In this document: positions 16,718 through 25,692 of the stretch, in pieces
How the letters are laid out: each line of letters starts with the position of its first letter
Numbering within the stretch: position 1 is the first letter of the stretch
Assembly (NCBI RefSeq): GCF_016595235.1
Contig: NZ_JAENHL010000008.1
Span: 890,624-954,623 of the forward strand
Reading direction: 5' to 3'
Source of the DNA: Taklimakanibacter albus
GTDB taxonomy: Bacteria > Pseudomonadota > Alphaproteobacteria > Rhizobiales > Aestuariivirgaceae
DNA: 64,000 nucleotides
Notes under the pieces: model-generated
What the model saw: the letters and a program-made list of their open reading frames with translations, nothing else
The model's database searches: none
Told to the model about the DNA's origin: nothing
Made by a program: the position numbers and the translations under genes

Positions 16718-18291
16718 ACGGCTACGCCTCCCTGCTCATAAAGCAGGTCAATCGAGATGAGCTCGGCCTCGGGAGGGCCCGCATGCGAGCACGTTATCTG
16801 GATATTCGGTGCGAGCGCGAAGCCTTGCCCCGCGACGGATACCCATCTCGTCACCAGTTGCTGCGCCGTGCCGGCGTCCCAGAGGGCCACGTCCCACAGA
16901 CCGACGTCCCAGACATCGAGGCTCGGATGCTGTGCTGCCGGCGGATAGGCCGGCAGCTTGGCGATGTAATCGCTCGATATCGACACCTTCGGCGCGAAGG
17001 GCTGGCGATAGAGCCAGGAAGTGCGCACCATCTTGGCCGTCTTCATCGCGACCGGCGACCTGAGATGGTCATACAGCCCGACGAAGGTGCATTGATATGG
17101 CGCGCCGTCGTCGGTGCCGCTGGCTTCTGCGATCATGACGCCGCCGCCCGGCGTGCCGAAGAAGGCCCTGCTCCCCATCTCTGCCTGACAAGAGATGTCC
17201 CAGCCAGAGTATTTCGCCCAGGCGCCCGTCAGCAGGTTCACGACAAGAGCACATTTCTCGCTGGCGCCGACGGTCGGCAGGCCGATGATGCCCATGTTGC
17301 GGCTGACCCATTTGAGCGCCGACCAATTCGTCGAGGTTTCGCGCGCCGTCGCCTGGCGCTTCCACTCCTGCTCGATCGCCCTGGTGACCGCGGCGAGCGT
17401 CAGCGCGGCCGGGTCCTTGTTCATGGCGGCCGACAGCGGCACCATGCCGTCCGCCGTGGCGATGACGAGATCACCGCCGGCGCGAAAATAGGCGTTCGGG
17501 CCGAGCGGCCGGCCGATGTCATAGCGGCCCACCTGCTGCCAGAGCGCTGGGTCCGCCGGGTCGACGCCGGAGAATGCCGCAACCTCTCCCAACGTGCTGA
17601 TGAAGACGCAAATATCATCGAGGCCATCGCCGGCATCGACCGACCATGTGTCACCGAACAGCAGCGAACCGCCTTTCTTGAAGACTCCCGAGAGAGAAAT
17701 CTGAGATGCGGCACCGCCGATCGCGTCAACAGCAAGGCACCAGGCGTTCATGGTGTTCTTCTGGACGAAGAAAAGGCGGTTCTTGAAGACCCAGACATGC
17801 GAGAGCGTCGATGCCGTAACGCCGGTGATCGCCGGCGTCGTGGCCCAAGCCGCACCGTTGAAAAGCCGCCGATCATCTGTGCCATTGACGGCAACAAGGA
17901 AATCGCCGCCCGTGCCGGCAAACATGACCGACGAAAAGACGCCGCTGGTGAGACCGCTGACGGCCGCCGCCGGCTGGATGGTCGGGCTCGCTGGGCTGGT
18001 AATGTCGTAGATCTTCGCGGCGTCCGTTCCGAACAGCCGTTCTGACGTGCCGCTGCGCCAGACCATGAGGCTCTTTACGCCGGCGGTGATGGTGGCGTGC
18101 CGGAGCGAGCCACCGCGAGGCCGGATGCCGCGCGTCGTCGGGAAGAAGTTTTCGAGGATCGAAGCGCCCCCCTGAATGTCCACGGCAAGGCTTTCAGATT
18201 CAATCCAGCCGCGGATCGGCGCGGGGAAGACCTTTGGGGCAGCGAGGGCTTGAGCGGATACCGGCGCCTGCCGGCGGCGAAAACTGGGCAT
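16714..18291 (-). CDS. Phage nozzle/DNA-stabilisation protein (P22 gp10-like)
   Basis: 525 residues of beta-rich sequence with propeller-like repeats (GDFLVAVNGTDDRRLFNGAAW, GGDLVIATADGMVPLS, GTPGGGVMIAEASGTDD). The N-terminal GGASILENFFPTTRGIRPRGG is typical of tail nozzle proteins in short-tailed phages. It would close the neck below the adaptor and hold the packaged DNA. It overlaps the adaptor stop by one base (TGATG). Length is close to P22 gp10 (about 470). Confidence 0.7.
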   Translation of the reverse strand: MPSFRRRQAPVSAQALAAPKVFPAPIRGWIESESLAVDIQGGASILENFFPTTRGIRPRGGSLRHATITAGVKSLMVWRSGTSERLFGTDAAKIYDITSPASPTIQPAAAVSGLTSGVFSSVMFAGTGGDFLVAVNGTDDRRLFNGAAWATTPAITGVTASTLSHVWVFKNRLFFVQKNTMNAWCLAVDAIGGAASQISLSGVFKKGGSLLFGDTWSVDAGDGLDDICVFISTLGEVAAFSGVDPADPALWQQVGRYDIGRPLGPNAYFRAGGDLVIATADGMVPLSAAMNKDPAALTLAAVTRAIEQEWKRQATARETSTNWSALKWVSRNMGIIGLPTVGASEKCALVVNLLTGAWAKYSGWDISCQAEMGSRAFFGTPGGGVMIAEASGTDDGAPYQCTFVGLYDHLRSPVAMKTAKMVRTSWLYRQPFAPKVSISSDYIAKLPAYPPAAQHPSLDVWDVGLWDVALWDAGTAQQLVTRWVSVAGQGFALAPNIQITCSHAGPPEAELISIDLLYEQGGVAV

Positions 18292-18986
18292 CAGGGCACA
18301 ATCGAGACAGGATAGGCTGGCGTGTCACCGAGCAGACGCCGCGCGCGACCCACGGCGATGATGCGCGAGCCCTTATCGGCGGTGATCAGCTTCTCCTTCG
18401 CGTCCTCGTAGTTGTCCTGGTCCTGCGCATATGGAAGGCCCTTTTGCGCACGCCATTTCCAGATCATACAGAGTTCGAGCAGCGTTTCGGAAAGGCGGAA
18501 GGTGTCAGTGTCTTTGGTGAAGCCGCCCTTCAGCGTGCTCTGATCGTCCTTGGCCCAGAGCTTCGACATGTGGAAGAATTTCACTTCCTCGCCCGTCGCC
18601 GGCGCTGGCCGGATGTGCACCTGCCCACCATGGAGCGTCCACATGCCGGCGACCTGGTTGAATTGGCGGATCTCCATGTCGAGCCATTGATCACTGTCGA
18701 TGATATGCGCCAGTGAGGTGATGTAACGGCTCGACCGGAGTTCGGCCGCTTTCAGCATGCGGTCGTAATCGGCAGGGAGATCGAAAGCGGTCTTGGTGCC
18801 ATCGCCGGCGAGCGTGGCGACCACCTTGAGCGCCTGCCATTCATAATCCTTGGCGATGTAGAGGCCAGCCGTATTCGCCATCACCTGCAACTCAAAATGC
18901 TCGCGCTCGGCGGAGCTGAAGACGGCTTCCGGCCGATCCAAGGCGATCGAGGCCGAGACATTTTGAATTGCAGTGAGGACGGTCAT
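18291..18986 (-). CDS. Phage head-tail adaptor (neck) protein
   Basis: 231 residues. The N-terminal helices (FSSAEREHFELQVMANTAGLYIAKDYEWQAL) and the C-terminal SETLLELCMIWKWRAQKGLPYAQDQDNYEDA helix with small beta domain between them fit the SU10/HK620-type adaptor that binds below the portal. I start at ATG 18986 (MTVLTAIQNV), 3 bases after the previous gene's stop. Confidence 0.66.
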   Translation of the reverse strand: MTVLTAIQNVSASIALDRPEAVFSSAEREHFELQVMANTAGLYIAKDYEWQALKVVATLAGDGTKTAFDLPADYDRMLKAAELRSSRYITSLAHIIDSDQWLDMEIRQFNQVAGMWTLHGGQVHIRPAPATGEEVKFFHMSKLWAKDDQSTLKGGFTKDTDTFRLSETLLELCMIWKWRAQKGLPYAQDQDNYEDAKEKLITADKGSRIIAVGRARRLLGDTPAYPVSIVP

Positions 18987-18988
18987 GG

Positions 18989-19762
18989 TCAGGCAGCCTC
19001 TTTGGTGTTCGCGTCTTCCGCCAGGCGGACGAGCGTATCGTGACCTGGCTGGCCTTTGGGCGCTACGCCGGTGCGTTCCTTGATGAACGCCTTGAGCGCC
19101 GTGACGTCCCAACTCGCGAAGAGGGAGGGCGGCGGCGGCTCGTCGGGCTGCTCGACGGCCTGGGCTGTCATCGGGTTGTTGATGGCCGGCATCGGGTCGG
19201 TTGCAGAGCCGCGGTACGGCCCGGGCTGCATGGCGGTGACTTGTGCCATCAGCCCTTCGAGCTGGGTGCGCAGTGATGCGTTCTCAGCCGAGAGGCGGCT
19301 TTCAAGCGCACTCTCCTTCGCCCGCTCGATATAGGTCTTGGCCTGCTCTTTCAGCTCGCGGCCGAACATGCCGAGGCGGGAGAGATTCGCGCCTTCGAGC
19401 TGCGCCAAGGCCTCGGCCGTATGGATATGCAGCGCCCTGAGCTCGGCACGCCGCGCCTCGGTTAGGAAAGGTAGCTCAGAGATGGGGGTGCCATCGCCGA
19501 TCGCGGCCTCGCCCGATTTGAAGGCGTCGTAATGGCGGTGATAAAGCTGCGCATAGCTCACCCACTGGTTCGTCGCGGGATCGCGAATACACTTTTCATG
19601 CGCTGGGGCCACCAGCTCCTTGCGGGTGTCGCCGACGAATTTGATGTGGACCTGCTCCTGCTGGTCGAAGATCGGCCGGCCTTCCTTGAGGGATTTGGCC
19701 CGGTTCTCGACCGCGACATTCTTGAATTCGATGTGCAGATGCTTGCTGCTCGAGGCATCCAT
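18989..19762 (-). CDS. Phage protein with C-terminal HeH/LEM-like domain
   Basis: 257 residues. N-terminal 110 residues are mixed alpha/beta, followed by a helix-hairpin-like LTEARRAELRALHIHTAEALA and a coiled coil (ESRLSAENASLRTQLEGLMAQ). The last 35 residues (ALKAFIKERTGVAPKGQPG) resemble the short helix-extension-helix fold common at the ends of phage minor head proteins. It lies between the decoration candidate and the adaptor. ATG 19762 follows AAAGGAC; the longer frame to 19912 enters the neighbouring gene. Confidence 0.6.
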   Translation of the reverse strand: MDASSSKHLHIEFKNVAVENRAKSLKEGRPIFDQQEQVHIKFVGDTRKELVAPAHEKCIRDPATNQWVSYAQLYHRHYDAFKSGEAAIGDGTPISELPFLTEARRAELRALHIHTAEALAQLEGANLSRLGMFGRELKEQAKTYIERAKESALESRLSAENASLRTQLEGLMAQVTAMQPGPYRGSATDPMPAINNPMTAQAVEQPDEPPPPSLFASWDVTALKAFIKERTGVAPKGQPGHDTLVRLAEDANTKEAA

Positions 19763-19826
19763 GGGAATTGTCCTTTCTGAGAGGGTGCGAGGAGAAAGAG
19801 CGGGACCGAAGCCCCGCCCCACTTTG

Positions 19827-20114
19827 TCAGATCGCGTTGCTTTCGACCCAAGCCCGGTCACCCGCGCTGAGCGCACCGGAGCGGGTGGTCCAGGCGCCAG
19901 CACCGGCGGCAACGGTCATCGCGGGCTCGGTCAGGATCACCGCCGTATTGTCGGCGATGCCGGCCGAGGCCTGGGCGAAAATGTACATCCTCCCGTTCTT
20001 GGCCCGGACAACGGTGCCAAGAGGCATCTCGTTATAAAACGGGTCAGTCGACGGATAGATCGCACCCAGATTGACGCCCAGCGTCGAGCTGATGTGCTTG
20101 GAGGGATTGGACAT
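19827..20114 (-). CDS. Putative capsid decoration protein
   Basis: 95 residues directly downstream of the capsid gene. The pattern PLGTVVRAKNGRMYIFAQAS followed by TRSGALSAGDRAWVES is that of small beta-barrel head decoration proteins that bind mature capsids. Identification is by size, composition and position. Confidence 0.6.
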   Translation of the reverse strand: MSNPSKHISSTLGVNLGAIYPSTDPFYNEMPLGTVVRAKNGRMYIFAQASAGIADNTAVILTEPAMTVAAGAGAWTTRSGALSAGDRAWVESNAI

Positions 20115-20129
20115 ATCTTCTCTCCTCTC

Positions 20130-21128
20130 TTACGGCGCCGAGTCGTAGAGCTTGGCCATGTGCAACGGATTGTTCATGGTCAGCTCGCCGAAGAAGCCGA
20201 TATGCTGGACAATGGCGTCCTGGTTGATGGGCATCTGCTTCCCACCAAAACGAACGAAATTGCGGTCCGGGTGATAGCGGAAGCGCAACGCCGTCGTGTC
20301 GATGAAGTAACTGGTGTTGGCCGGCATGGCCGAGCCGATGCCGCCTTCCAGCACCACGTCTACCTTCTTGTTCGCGCTGTGCAGGCGAAGGGAGGTGAAG
20401 CCCATGGCGCCCAGCTCGTTCTCGTTGGTGATCTGCTGGATCGCGACGAGAGCGCCGGCATAGGCCGTATAGTGCTCCTGCGAGGACAGGATCAGGTTCG
20501 GGCCTTTAGGGCCTCGGCTGCGCTGGATCAGGATGCTATCGAAGATCCTGCGCACCGTGGTGGTGTCGACCTGGGTGATGCCGGCAAAGGCCGAGTTGGC
20601 GTCAAAGGCCGACGTCTGCCAGATGGCATTCGACCGGGCGATACCGCCATAGGTGCCGGAGTTGACCACCGTCGGGATCACCAGCTGCAGGCCGCCGATC
20701 TGATTGGCGGCGGTGCCATTGCTGTGGAGGTCTTCCACGAAACGGTCGGTGAGCTCCTGCTCGGCCGCCGTAATGTGCTCCTCCATGATGTCCTTGAGCT
20801 GGTTGGTGCCCGAGTTCTTCAGGATGTCCTCGTTCGACAGTGTCACGCTGACCGCGGCCAGCTTCGGCGTGAATTCGGCATCATTGAAAAGCTCGGCCGG
20901 CTGCGGGTTCAGGAACTCGTAGCCGGAATAGCGGGTATAGGTGCCGCTTTCGTTGTAGAGCAGACGCTCGCGGATCGTCGGACCCGAGAAGGTCTTGAAC
21001 TGGTTGCGCCTCTTCATCACGAAGAGCAGCGCATTGGAGTTCGACACAAGGTCGGCATAACCCTGCGACCGATCCTCCAACGCCAGCGAGAACGCCTCTT
21101 GCAGGCGCTCATTGGTATTCAAAGCCAT
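20130..21128 (-). CDS. Major capsid protein
   Basis: 332 residues. It follows the scaffold gene and precedes the small decoration gene, the fixed place of the capsid gene. Sequence features agree with an HK97-fold capsid: an N-terminal arm, a beta-hairpin E-loop-like part (TFSGPTIRERLLYNESGTYTRY) and a long helix (SNEDILKNSGTNQLKDIMEEHITAAEQELTD), then a beta-rich A-domain. The ribosome site GGGAGCAA precedes ATG 21128. Confidence 0.8.
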   Translation of the reverse strand: MALNTNERLQEAFSLALEDRSQGYADLVSNSNALLFVMKRRNQFKTFSGPTIRERLLYNESGTYTRYSGYEFLNPQPAELFNDAEFTPKLAAVSVTLSNEDILKNSGTNQLKDIMEEHITAAEQELTDRFVEDLHSNGTAANQIGGLQLVIPTVVNSGTYGGIARSNAIWQTSAFDANSAFAGITQVDTTTVRRIFDSILIQRSRGPKGPNLILSSQEHYTAYAGALVAIQQITNENELGAMGFTSLRLHSANKKVDVVLEGGIGSAMPANTSYFIDTTALRFRYHPDRNFVRFGGKQMPINQDAIVQHIGFFGELTMNNPLHMAKLYDSAP

Positions 21129-21159
21129 TTCGATTGCTCCCTAATGGCGCTGGTTGGAA

Positions 21160-22182
21160 TCACCCGAGGCCTAGAGAGGCAAAAGCGCCATCGACGCTCT
21201 CCCGGGCGGTTGACGGGGCCTTACGTCTTGCCGGGTTTGAGCCGGCGCCTGGAGCACCCGTTACACTGAGATTACCGTTGCGGGTTTGAGCCGCGTTCGG
21301 CCTTGGATTCAGAGCGATTCTGTTCGGCGCGGGAGTGAGCCGCTCCGCCATTTCATAGGCACTCTGCAAGTCGGCGGCCATCTGCGTCTGCAGCAGACGC
21401 AAGACGGTCATCTGAAGATCTGGCTCATTCAGGCGGGGATTAGCCTCGGCGAAGGCCTCGACCTGCCGCAAGGTCTCGTCCTCATAGCGATCCTGAATCG
21501 ACTTCGTAATCCCCCCAAGATGATGTTGCAGGCTGGTGACCTGCTGGCGAAGGTTCCGGACAGTCTCGTCATTTCGGACCTGCGTCTCATCCGGCTTCTG
21601 GCCCAAGATGAAAGATGCATATTGGCGCGGCGTAATGCCGGCATAATCGAGAATACTCTCGATGGCATGCAGGCGCGTGCCGGGCTCTTCTGCAATGAGC
21701 GCGCCATCGAGTGCGGTATAGCGCTCGAGTGCATCATGCACCGTGGTGTTCGATTGGCTAGCCATATGAAAATATGACCTGAGCGGCTCGAAAGCCTCTT
21801 GATACCGCGCCATACCGCTTTCGAGTTCACGAAAGGCGCGACCAACTTCGCCCTTCACGCTATCCGGTACACCTTTCCAAGCAGCCTTCGCGTCGGCCGA
21901 GAAGCGCGCCGGCGCTTCCATCAATGCGACCGACGGCCTGTGATCTTGGGATGTGCCTGCCGCATCCTTGACCTGCCCGTACTCGTCGCGTGCCTGCTCT
22001 GTGCCGTCCGACGTCTCCACATCGAGAACAGCAAAGGCACGATCGAGGGAATTCCGCGCTGTCTCCTGCGTATGGTCGACGTTAGGCTCGAACTGGACTA
22101 CGCCGTCATCTGCGCCGTTCCGTGGCTGATATTGCGCAATGGATTCGGTGGCGGCGCCTGCCGCTCCAGCTTCATCGGTCAT
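21160..22182 (-). CDS. Phage scaffolding protein
   Basis: 340 residues, acidic and helical, with long coiled segments (DETVRNLRQQVTSLQHHLGGITKSIQDRYEDETL) and a basic C-terminus (NPARRKAPSTARESVDGAFASLGLG), the features of P22-type scaffolds that template capsid assembly and then leave. The position just before the capsid gene supports the call. ATG 22182 follows AGGAAAGA. Confidence 0.75.
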   Translation of the reverse strand: MTDEAGAAGAATESIAQYQPRNGADDGVVQFEPNVDHTQETARNSLDRAFAVLDVETSDGTEQARDEYGQVKDAAGTSQDHRPSVALMEAPARFSADAKAAWKGVPDSVKGEVGRAFRELESGMARYQEAFEPLRSYFHMASQSNTTVHDALERYTALDGALIAEEPGTRLHAIESILDYAGITPRQYASFILGQKPDETQVRNDETVRNLRQQVTSLQHHLGGITKSIQDRYEDETLRQVEAFAEANPRLNEPDLQMTVLRLLQTQMAADLQSAYEMAERLTPAPNRIALNPRPNAAQTRNGNLSVTGAPGAGSNPARRKAPSTARESVDGAFASLGLG

Positions 22183-22209
22183 GTGGTCTTTCCTCTGTCT
22201 GAGAGAGTG

Positions 22210-22518
22210 CTAAGCGCCGAACCCGGCGCGGGAGAATGCCCGCCCCACGGTCGCCTTGATGGCGGCGCGGTCGGGCTTCAGTCTCGAAGAACGTCGAAGC
22301 ATCGCCGGATCGTTGCCGACCTCGGTGAAAGTCGCTCCCTCGGCGTTGCCTGACGGCTTATAGGTTTCCCTCATTGCCGACTTGGACGTGTAGAGTTTCC
22401 CGTCGACCATGTTCTTCGTCGGGGGCATCTCGTCGCCGATCAGCGCGGGTGTACCCAGAATCGAGCGCTTCTTGAAGGCAGGCTCTGGGGCGTGTGAAAT
22501 TCGATAGATGACGGTCAT
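22210..22518 (-). CDS. Small phage protein, unrecognised
   Basis: 102 residues, basic. The N-terminus (MTVIYRISHAPEPAFKKRSI) is followed by KNMVDGKLYTSKSAMRETYKPSGN, a pattern seen in small proteins encoded just before scaffold genes in several podoviruses; function unknown. It overlaps the preceding zincin-containing gene by ATGA. Confidence 0.58.
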   Translation of the reverse strand: MTVIYRISHAPEPAFKKRSILGTPALIGDEMPPTKNMVDGKLYTSKSAMRETYKPSGNAEGATFTEVGNDPAMLRRSSRLKPDRAAIKATVGRAFSRAGFGA

Positions 22519-23642
22519 TCGCCGTCCTGCCCTTGCGCTGTCATTGCAGTCGCCCCCACGCCTAATCCCAGCGGGGCTAGGCTGTTGAACTGGATTATCT
22601 TCGAAAGCCTTGGATGGGGATTCACCGCGGCCCTGATCGCGGCGGCCGTTCGGGGCGCCACCGATTTCAGATAGTTCGGATCGTGCATGTAAGCGCGAAC
22701 GGCTTCCGCCATCAATTCACGCTTCACCCGCTCGCCAGAGTATCCAAGCTGCTCCGGACCAAATCTCGGACCGTGTTTTTGCGGGTTGTTCAGATGATTG
22801 TAAACGTCGCGCAACTCATCATCGAGCCCGGCAGACGGGATGATTCCAACTATCTCGTCAATCGCGTGGGATAGCTCATGTGACAGAACCCTCTTCGCCT
22901 GCTCGCGCGCAAGAGCCCTGTCGAGCAAGATACTGCGGTCGGTTACTTTTCCCGATCGGCGGTCTTGCACCACCACGTACTGTCCAGCGTCCCCTCCGAT
23001 CGTGCTCTTCGAAACAGCCTGAGGGTTGCGGCCCGTTGCTTGCGTCGCAATGGAGTCATATGCTTCCGCTGGTACTCCGGAATCGCCTCCGCCAATATGC
23101 GTTCGACCGGCGATAACTGCTCTGGGGTCAAGCGGCCTTCCTTCCACATCGAATAGAAGTCGTCCCGTTGCATCACCTGTCGCTCCATTCGGATAATCGG
23201 CCTCGAAGTCGCGTTGCGGTAGAGGTTCCGGATCATATATCCTCGCCGACCTGGAGGCGAGCGCTTTTCGCTTCTCTAGGGTTCTTCCAGCGATATTATT
23301 GGCTATTGATTTCATTGTTCCATTCGGTCCCGGCAACAGCGCCAGGCCTGCCGTGATCCCGGCATCAAGATAATTTCCGGAGCCGGCGCTGCGCCCAGCG
23401 TCGTTCACATCCATCAGGACGCCAGCCGGAGACCAGTCGAGAATGGTCATCAGATCTCGTGTTTTGGTTTCGGGATTGGGGCCGGGCCAATTGCTACGGA
23501 TGAATTCCTCCGCCTTTTCCCGAAGACTCGGATTATATGGCTTCAACTCGCCAAAGCTATCGTAGAACGGATCCATCTTTCGACCCGTTCCATGCCGCCG
23601 AGCCGTGAGACGGGCGATAAGTCTGAGATTATCATTCGACAT
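22515..23642 (-). CDS. Phage virion-associated zincin-domain protein
   Basis: 375 residues. Residues 255-300 hold VLSHELSHAIDEIVGI, the HExxH zinc motif of metallopeptidases, and about 50 residues on is KRELMAEAVRAY, which can give a glutamate ligand. The N-terminus (FYDSFGELKPYNPSLREKAEEF) resembles phage polyvalent or ejected proteins. It may cleave host or virion proteins after ejection, or be only structural; the family is not certain. Confidence 0.65.
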   Translation of the reverse strand: MSNDNLRLIARLTARRHGTGRKMDPFYDSFGELKPYNPSLREKAEEFIRSNWPGPNPETKTRDLMTILDWSPAGVLMDVNDAGRSAGSGNYLDAGITAGLALLPGPNGTMKSIANNIAGRTLEKRKALASRSARIYDPEPLPQRDFEADYPNGATGDATGRLLFDVEGRPLDPRAVIAGRTHIGGGDSGVPAEAYDSIATQATGRNPQAVSKSTIGGDAGQYVVVQDRRSGKVTDRSILLDRALAREQAKRVLSHELSHAIDEIVGIIPSAGLDDELRDVYNHLNNPQKHGPRFGPEQLGYSGERVKRELMAEAVRAYMHDPNYLKSVAPRTAAAIRAAVNPHPRLSKIIQFNSLAPLGLGVGATAMTAQGQDGE

Positions 23643-23656
23643 GTTCCCAATTCTCC

Positions 23657-24367
23657 CTACGCAGCGAGCAGAAGGATGGAGATTGCCTGCTCCTCCTGCA
23701 GCCGCTCATGCTCCTCGACAAAAGCGCGAATACGCGTCTGATCAAGCGCCAGCGCCTGTCGTCTTAGTTCCTCGACGACAGAACTGTAGTCTGGCGGCGG
23801 TATCGGCAGGAAAGTGACAGGGTCAATCTCACCATTGGCGATTTGCCAAGACCGATCGATGATCCGCCGAAGCTGTTCCTGCCATTCAATCTGATGCTGC
23901 TCATATCGCGCCCGTACGTCGTCACCACCTCGGCGCGGATACAAGATCGGCATGAGAGCCGACACGGACAGAAAGTCATCTTCTTCGATCGCCGCAAGAT
24001 CTCCCATGACGCCGACCGCGCCTTGCATCAAAGGGGTATCGCTCTCCTCGACAGAGGCAGCGGATCCGACGACCGCGACCGTCCCATCTGTAGACGGCAC
24101 GTCGTCGTCTTCGGCAATGGTCCCTATGCCGGCAAGCGACAGCATGGCATTCGCAACGCCGGCGTCATCGGCCTCACCGACGAAAACTTGAGCGGTGATG
24201 ACCAGCGCACCCGAAGAGGCGGCGACATCGTCTGCCTCGATCGAGCCAGTCGAGCCGAAGACGGGCAGAGAACTGGAGGCGGTCAGACCGTCATTGGCCT
24301 CAACGATCGTCAGATCACCCTGGATCGGGCCGATCGGCCCCCCGGCGAACAGGAGAAGCAGAGACAT
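23657..24367 (-). CDS. Phage structural protein with acidic repeats
   Basis: 236 residues. Residues 17-135 contain about five units of 22-25 residues, each ending in a motif like SIEADD, VGEADD, IAEDDD, VEESD or IEEDD after an Ala/Gly/Ser/Val-rich beta part. The rest is helical (VRARYEQHQIEWQEQLRRII, then EHERLQEEQAISILL). It lies between the portal-side structural genes and the zincin protein. It may be a head fibre or decoration; the role is unknown. Confidence 0.6.
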   Translation of the reverse strand: MSLLLLFAGGPIGPIQGDLTIVEANDGLTASSSLPVFGSTGSIEADDVAASSGALVITAQVFVGEADDAGVANAMLSLAGIGTIAEDDDVPSTDGTVAVVGSAASVEESDTPLMQGAVGVMGDLAAIEEDDFLSVSALMPILYPRRGGDDVRARYEQHQIEWQEQLRRIIDRSWQIANGEIDPVTFLPIPPPDYSSVVEELRRQALALDQTRIRAFVEEHERLQEEQAISILLLAA

Positions 24368-24373
24368 TTGCTA

Positions 24374-25027
24374 TCACATCTGTGCAAAGGAGGCCGCCGC
24401 GAGCAGCGGGTAACTCGTTCCAGACGCGTCTATCGTCAGAGCCCCCGGTGGAGCGCCCACAGCATCTCCGAATTGCCAGCCATAACCGAATGCATCGCTG
24501 AGGCTCCCGCGGTTAGTTAGACCACTGGAAAAGCTTGGCGTGACGCTGGCCGCACCCGCAACGCCCACCGCCATAGCTGTGGCCGCCATAACAAGAGATT
24601 GTGCCGAGGAGGAATTGCCCGCAAAGGCGTCGGTTTTCAGGCCACCGTGCCAGACGGCACGCCAGACGCCGATCGCCGAGCTCTCGAATGCGGATGACAT
24701 CGTCACGGTTATGTTTCCCCGGTCAACCCTGGGCGCAGCGGCCACGAACACGGCGCCGGTGTTTTGCGATGACAGCGAGGGCGTGACTAAAGCGGCCGGG
24801 AGCCCGGCCACGACACATGAGGTGAACACGCCGGCGGCGCCGGAATTGGAACCACAAACGACCAAAATGACCTGTCCCGGATCGGGCGTGCCGAATAGAT
24901 TACTGCCGTCGTTGAATGTGGCGAGCGTCAACGACGAGACACTCTGACCCAGCTGCGCACCGAGGAAATCCAGTGACGCGGGTGACCGGCCGCGAAACAG
25001 CAGTAGCTTCTTCTTCGGCGTCCACAT
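24374..25027 (-). CDS. Phage structural protein, unrecognised
   Basis: 217 residues, beta-rich with a lectin/jelly-roll-like composition (GQVILVVCGSNSGAAGVFTS, SSAQSLVMAATAMAVGVAGAA). Similar proteins with a concanavalin-like look are encoded next to head genes in phages; no domain is certain. The start ATG overlaps the previous gene's stop (TGATG). Confidence 0.55.
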   Translation of the reverse strand: MWTPKKKLLLFRGRSPASLDFLGAQLGQSVSSLTLATFNDGSNLFGTPDPGQVILVVCGSNSGAAGVFTSCVVAGLPAALVTPSLSSQNTGAVFVAAAPRVDRGNITVTMSSAFESSAIGVWRAVWHGGLKTDAFAGNSSSAQSLVMAATAMAVGVAGAASVTPSFSSGLTNRGSLSDAFGYGWQFGDAVGAPPGALTIDASGTSYPLLAAASFAQM

Positions 25028-25692
25028 CAATCCAACCTGGCAAATTTGGCGCGTACGGTCAGGATGTCGCCCGAGGCCGGTGTGAAGGCTTGAATCACCT
25101 TGATCAGATATTTGAGATCGGCCGAACCGACACAGGTGCAGAGGTGAGTCAAATTGCCAAGGTGGCAGACCTTGTTGTTGCCGGCACTCTTGTTGATCAC
25201 GAAGGGAACGAGCGCTACCAGCTTCCTCGCGTCTGCGTCGCTCAGATTGAACGAGGCATTGTCATTTATCGCCGTGACGGCACTGTCGAATATCCAAAGC
25301 TCGCCGACGACATCCGGTGTCGCGTTGCTGTAGATCAGGGCGATATCGGTCAGAAGCGCCGTCTTACCCGATCCACGCGCGACGCCCGTTAACTGGAAAC
25401 CATTGACTGTTGGCGCGGTCGTCGAATTGGCGAAGGCATCACCGGCGGCATAGGCGGTGGCGTCGGCCGGCCGAGTGATATCGACGGAGACCGTGACGGT
25501 GTCGTCGCTCGGAGGCGCGATCGGAATCCCGTTTGCCGCCGGCTGCTGACCGCGAAGGAGTGGTGACGACGCGCCGTCGCCGCCGAGATCGATCTTGACC
25601 TCCTGATAATGAACACCACCGACGTCGTCAGTCGCGATGACAGGCGTCGCAGTGCCGCCGCCTGTGGCGGGAATGGTGACATTGTCCGCCAT
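25027..25692 (-). CDS. Phage structural protein, unrecognised
   Basis: 221 residues of beta-rich sequence beginning MADNVTIPATGGGTATPVIA, with a VSVDITRPADATAYAAGDAFANS segment seen in several podoviral structural proteins. It overlaps both neighbours by one to four bases, so it is in the same translational chain. No enzyme motif is visible. Confidence 0.6.
   Translation of the reverse strand: MADNVTIPATGGGTATPVIATDDVGGVHYQEVKIDLGGDGASSPLLRGQQPAANGIPIAPPSDDTVTVSVDITRPADATAYAAGDAFANSTTAPTVNGFQLTGVARGSGKTALLTDIALIYSNATPDVVGELWIFDSAVTAINDNASFNLSDADARKLVALVPFVINKSAGNNKVCHLGNLTHLCTCVGSADLKYLIKVIQAFTPASGDILTVRAKFARLD

Noticed and set aside
19620-21269. Very long plus-strand open frame opposite the capsid genes
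   Set aside because: It is antisense to clear phage genes, its product is rich in Arg/His/Gly with no family pattern, and GC-rich codon use creates such frames on the reverse strand.
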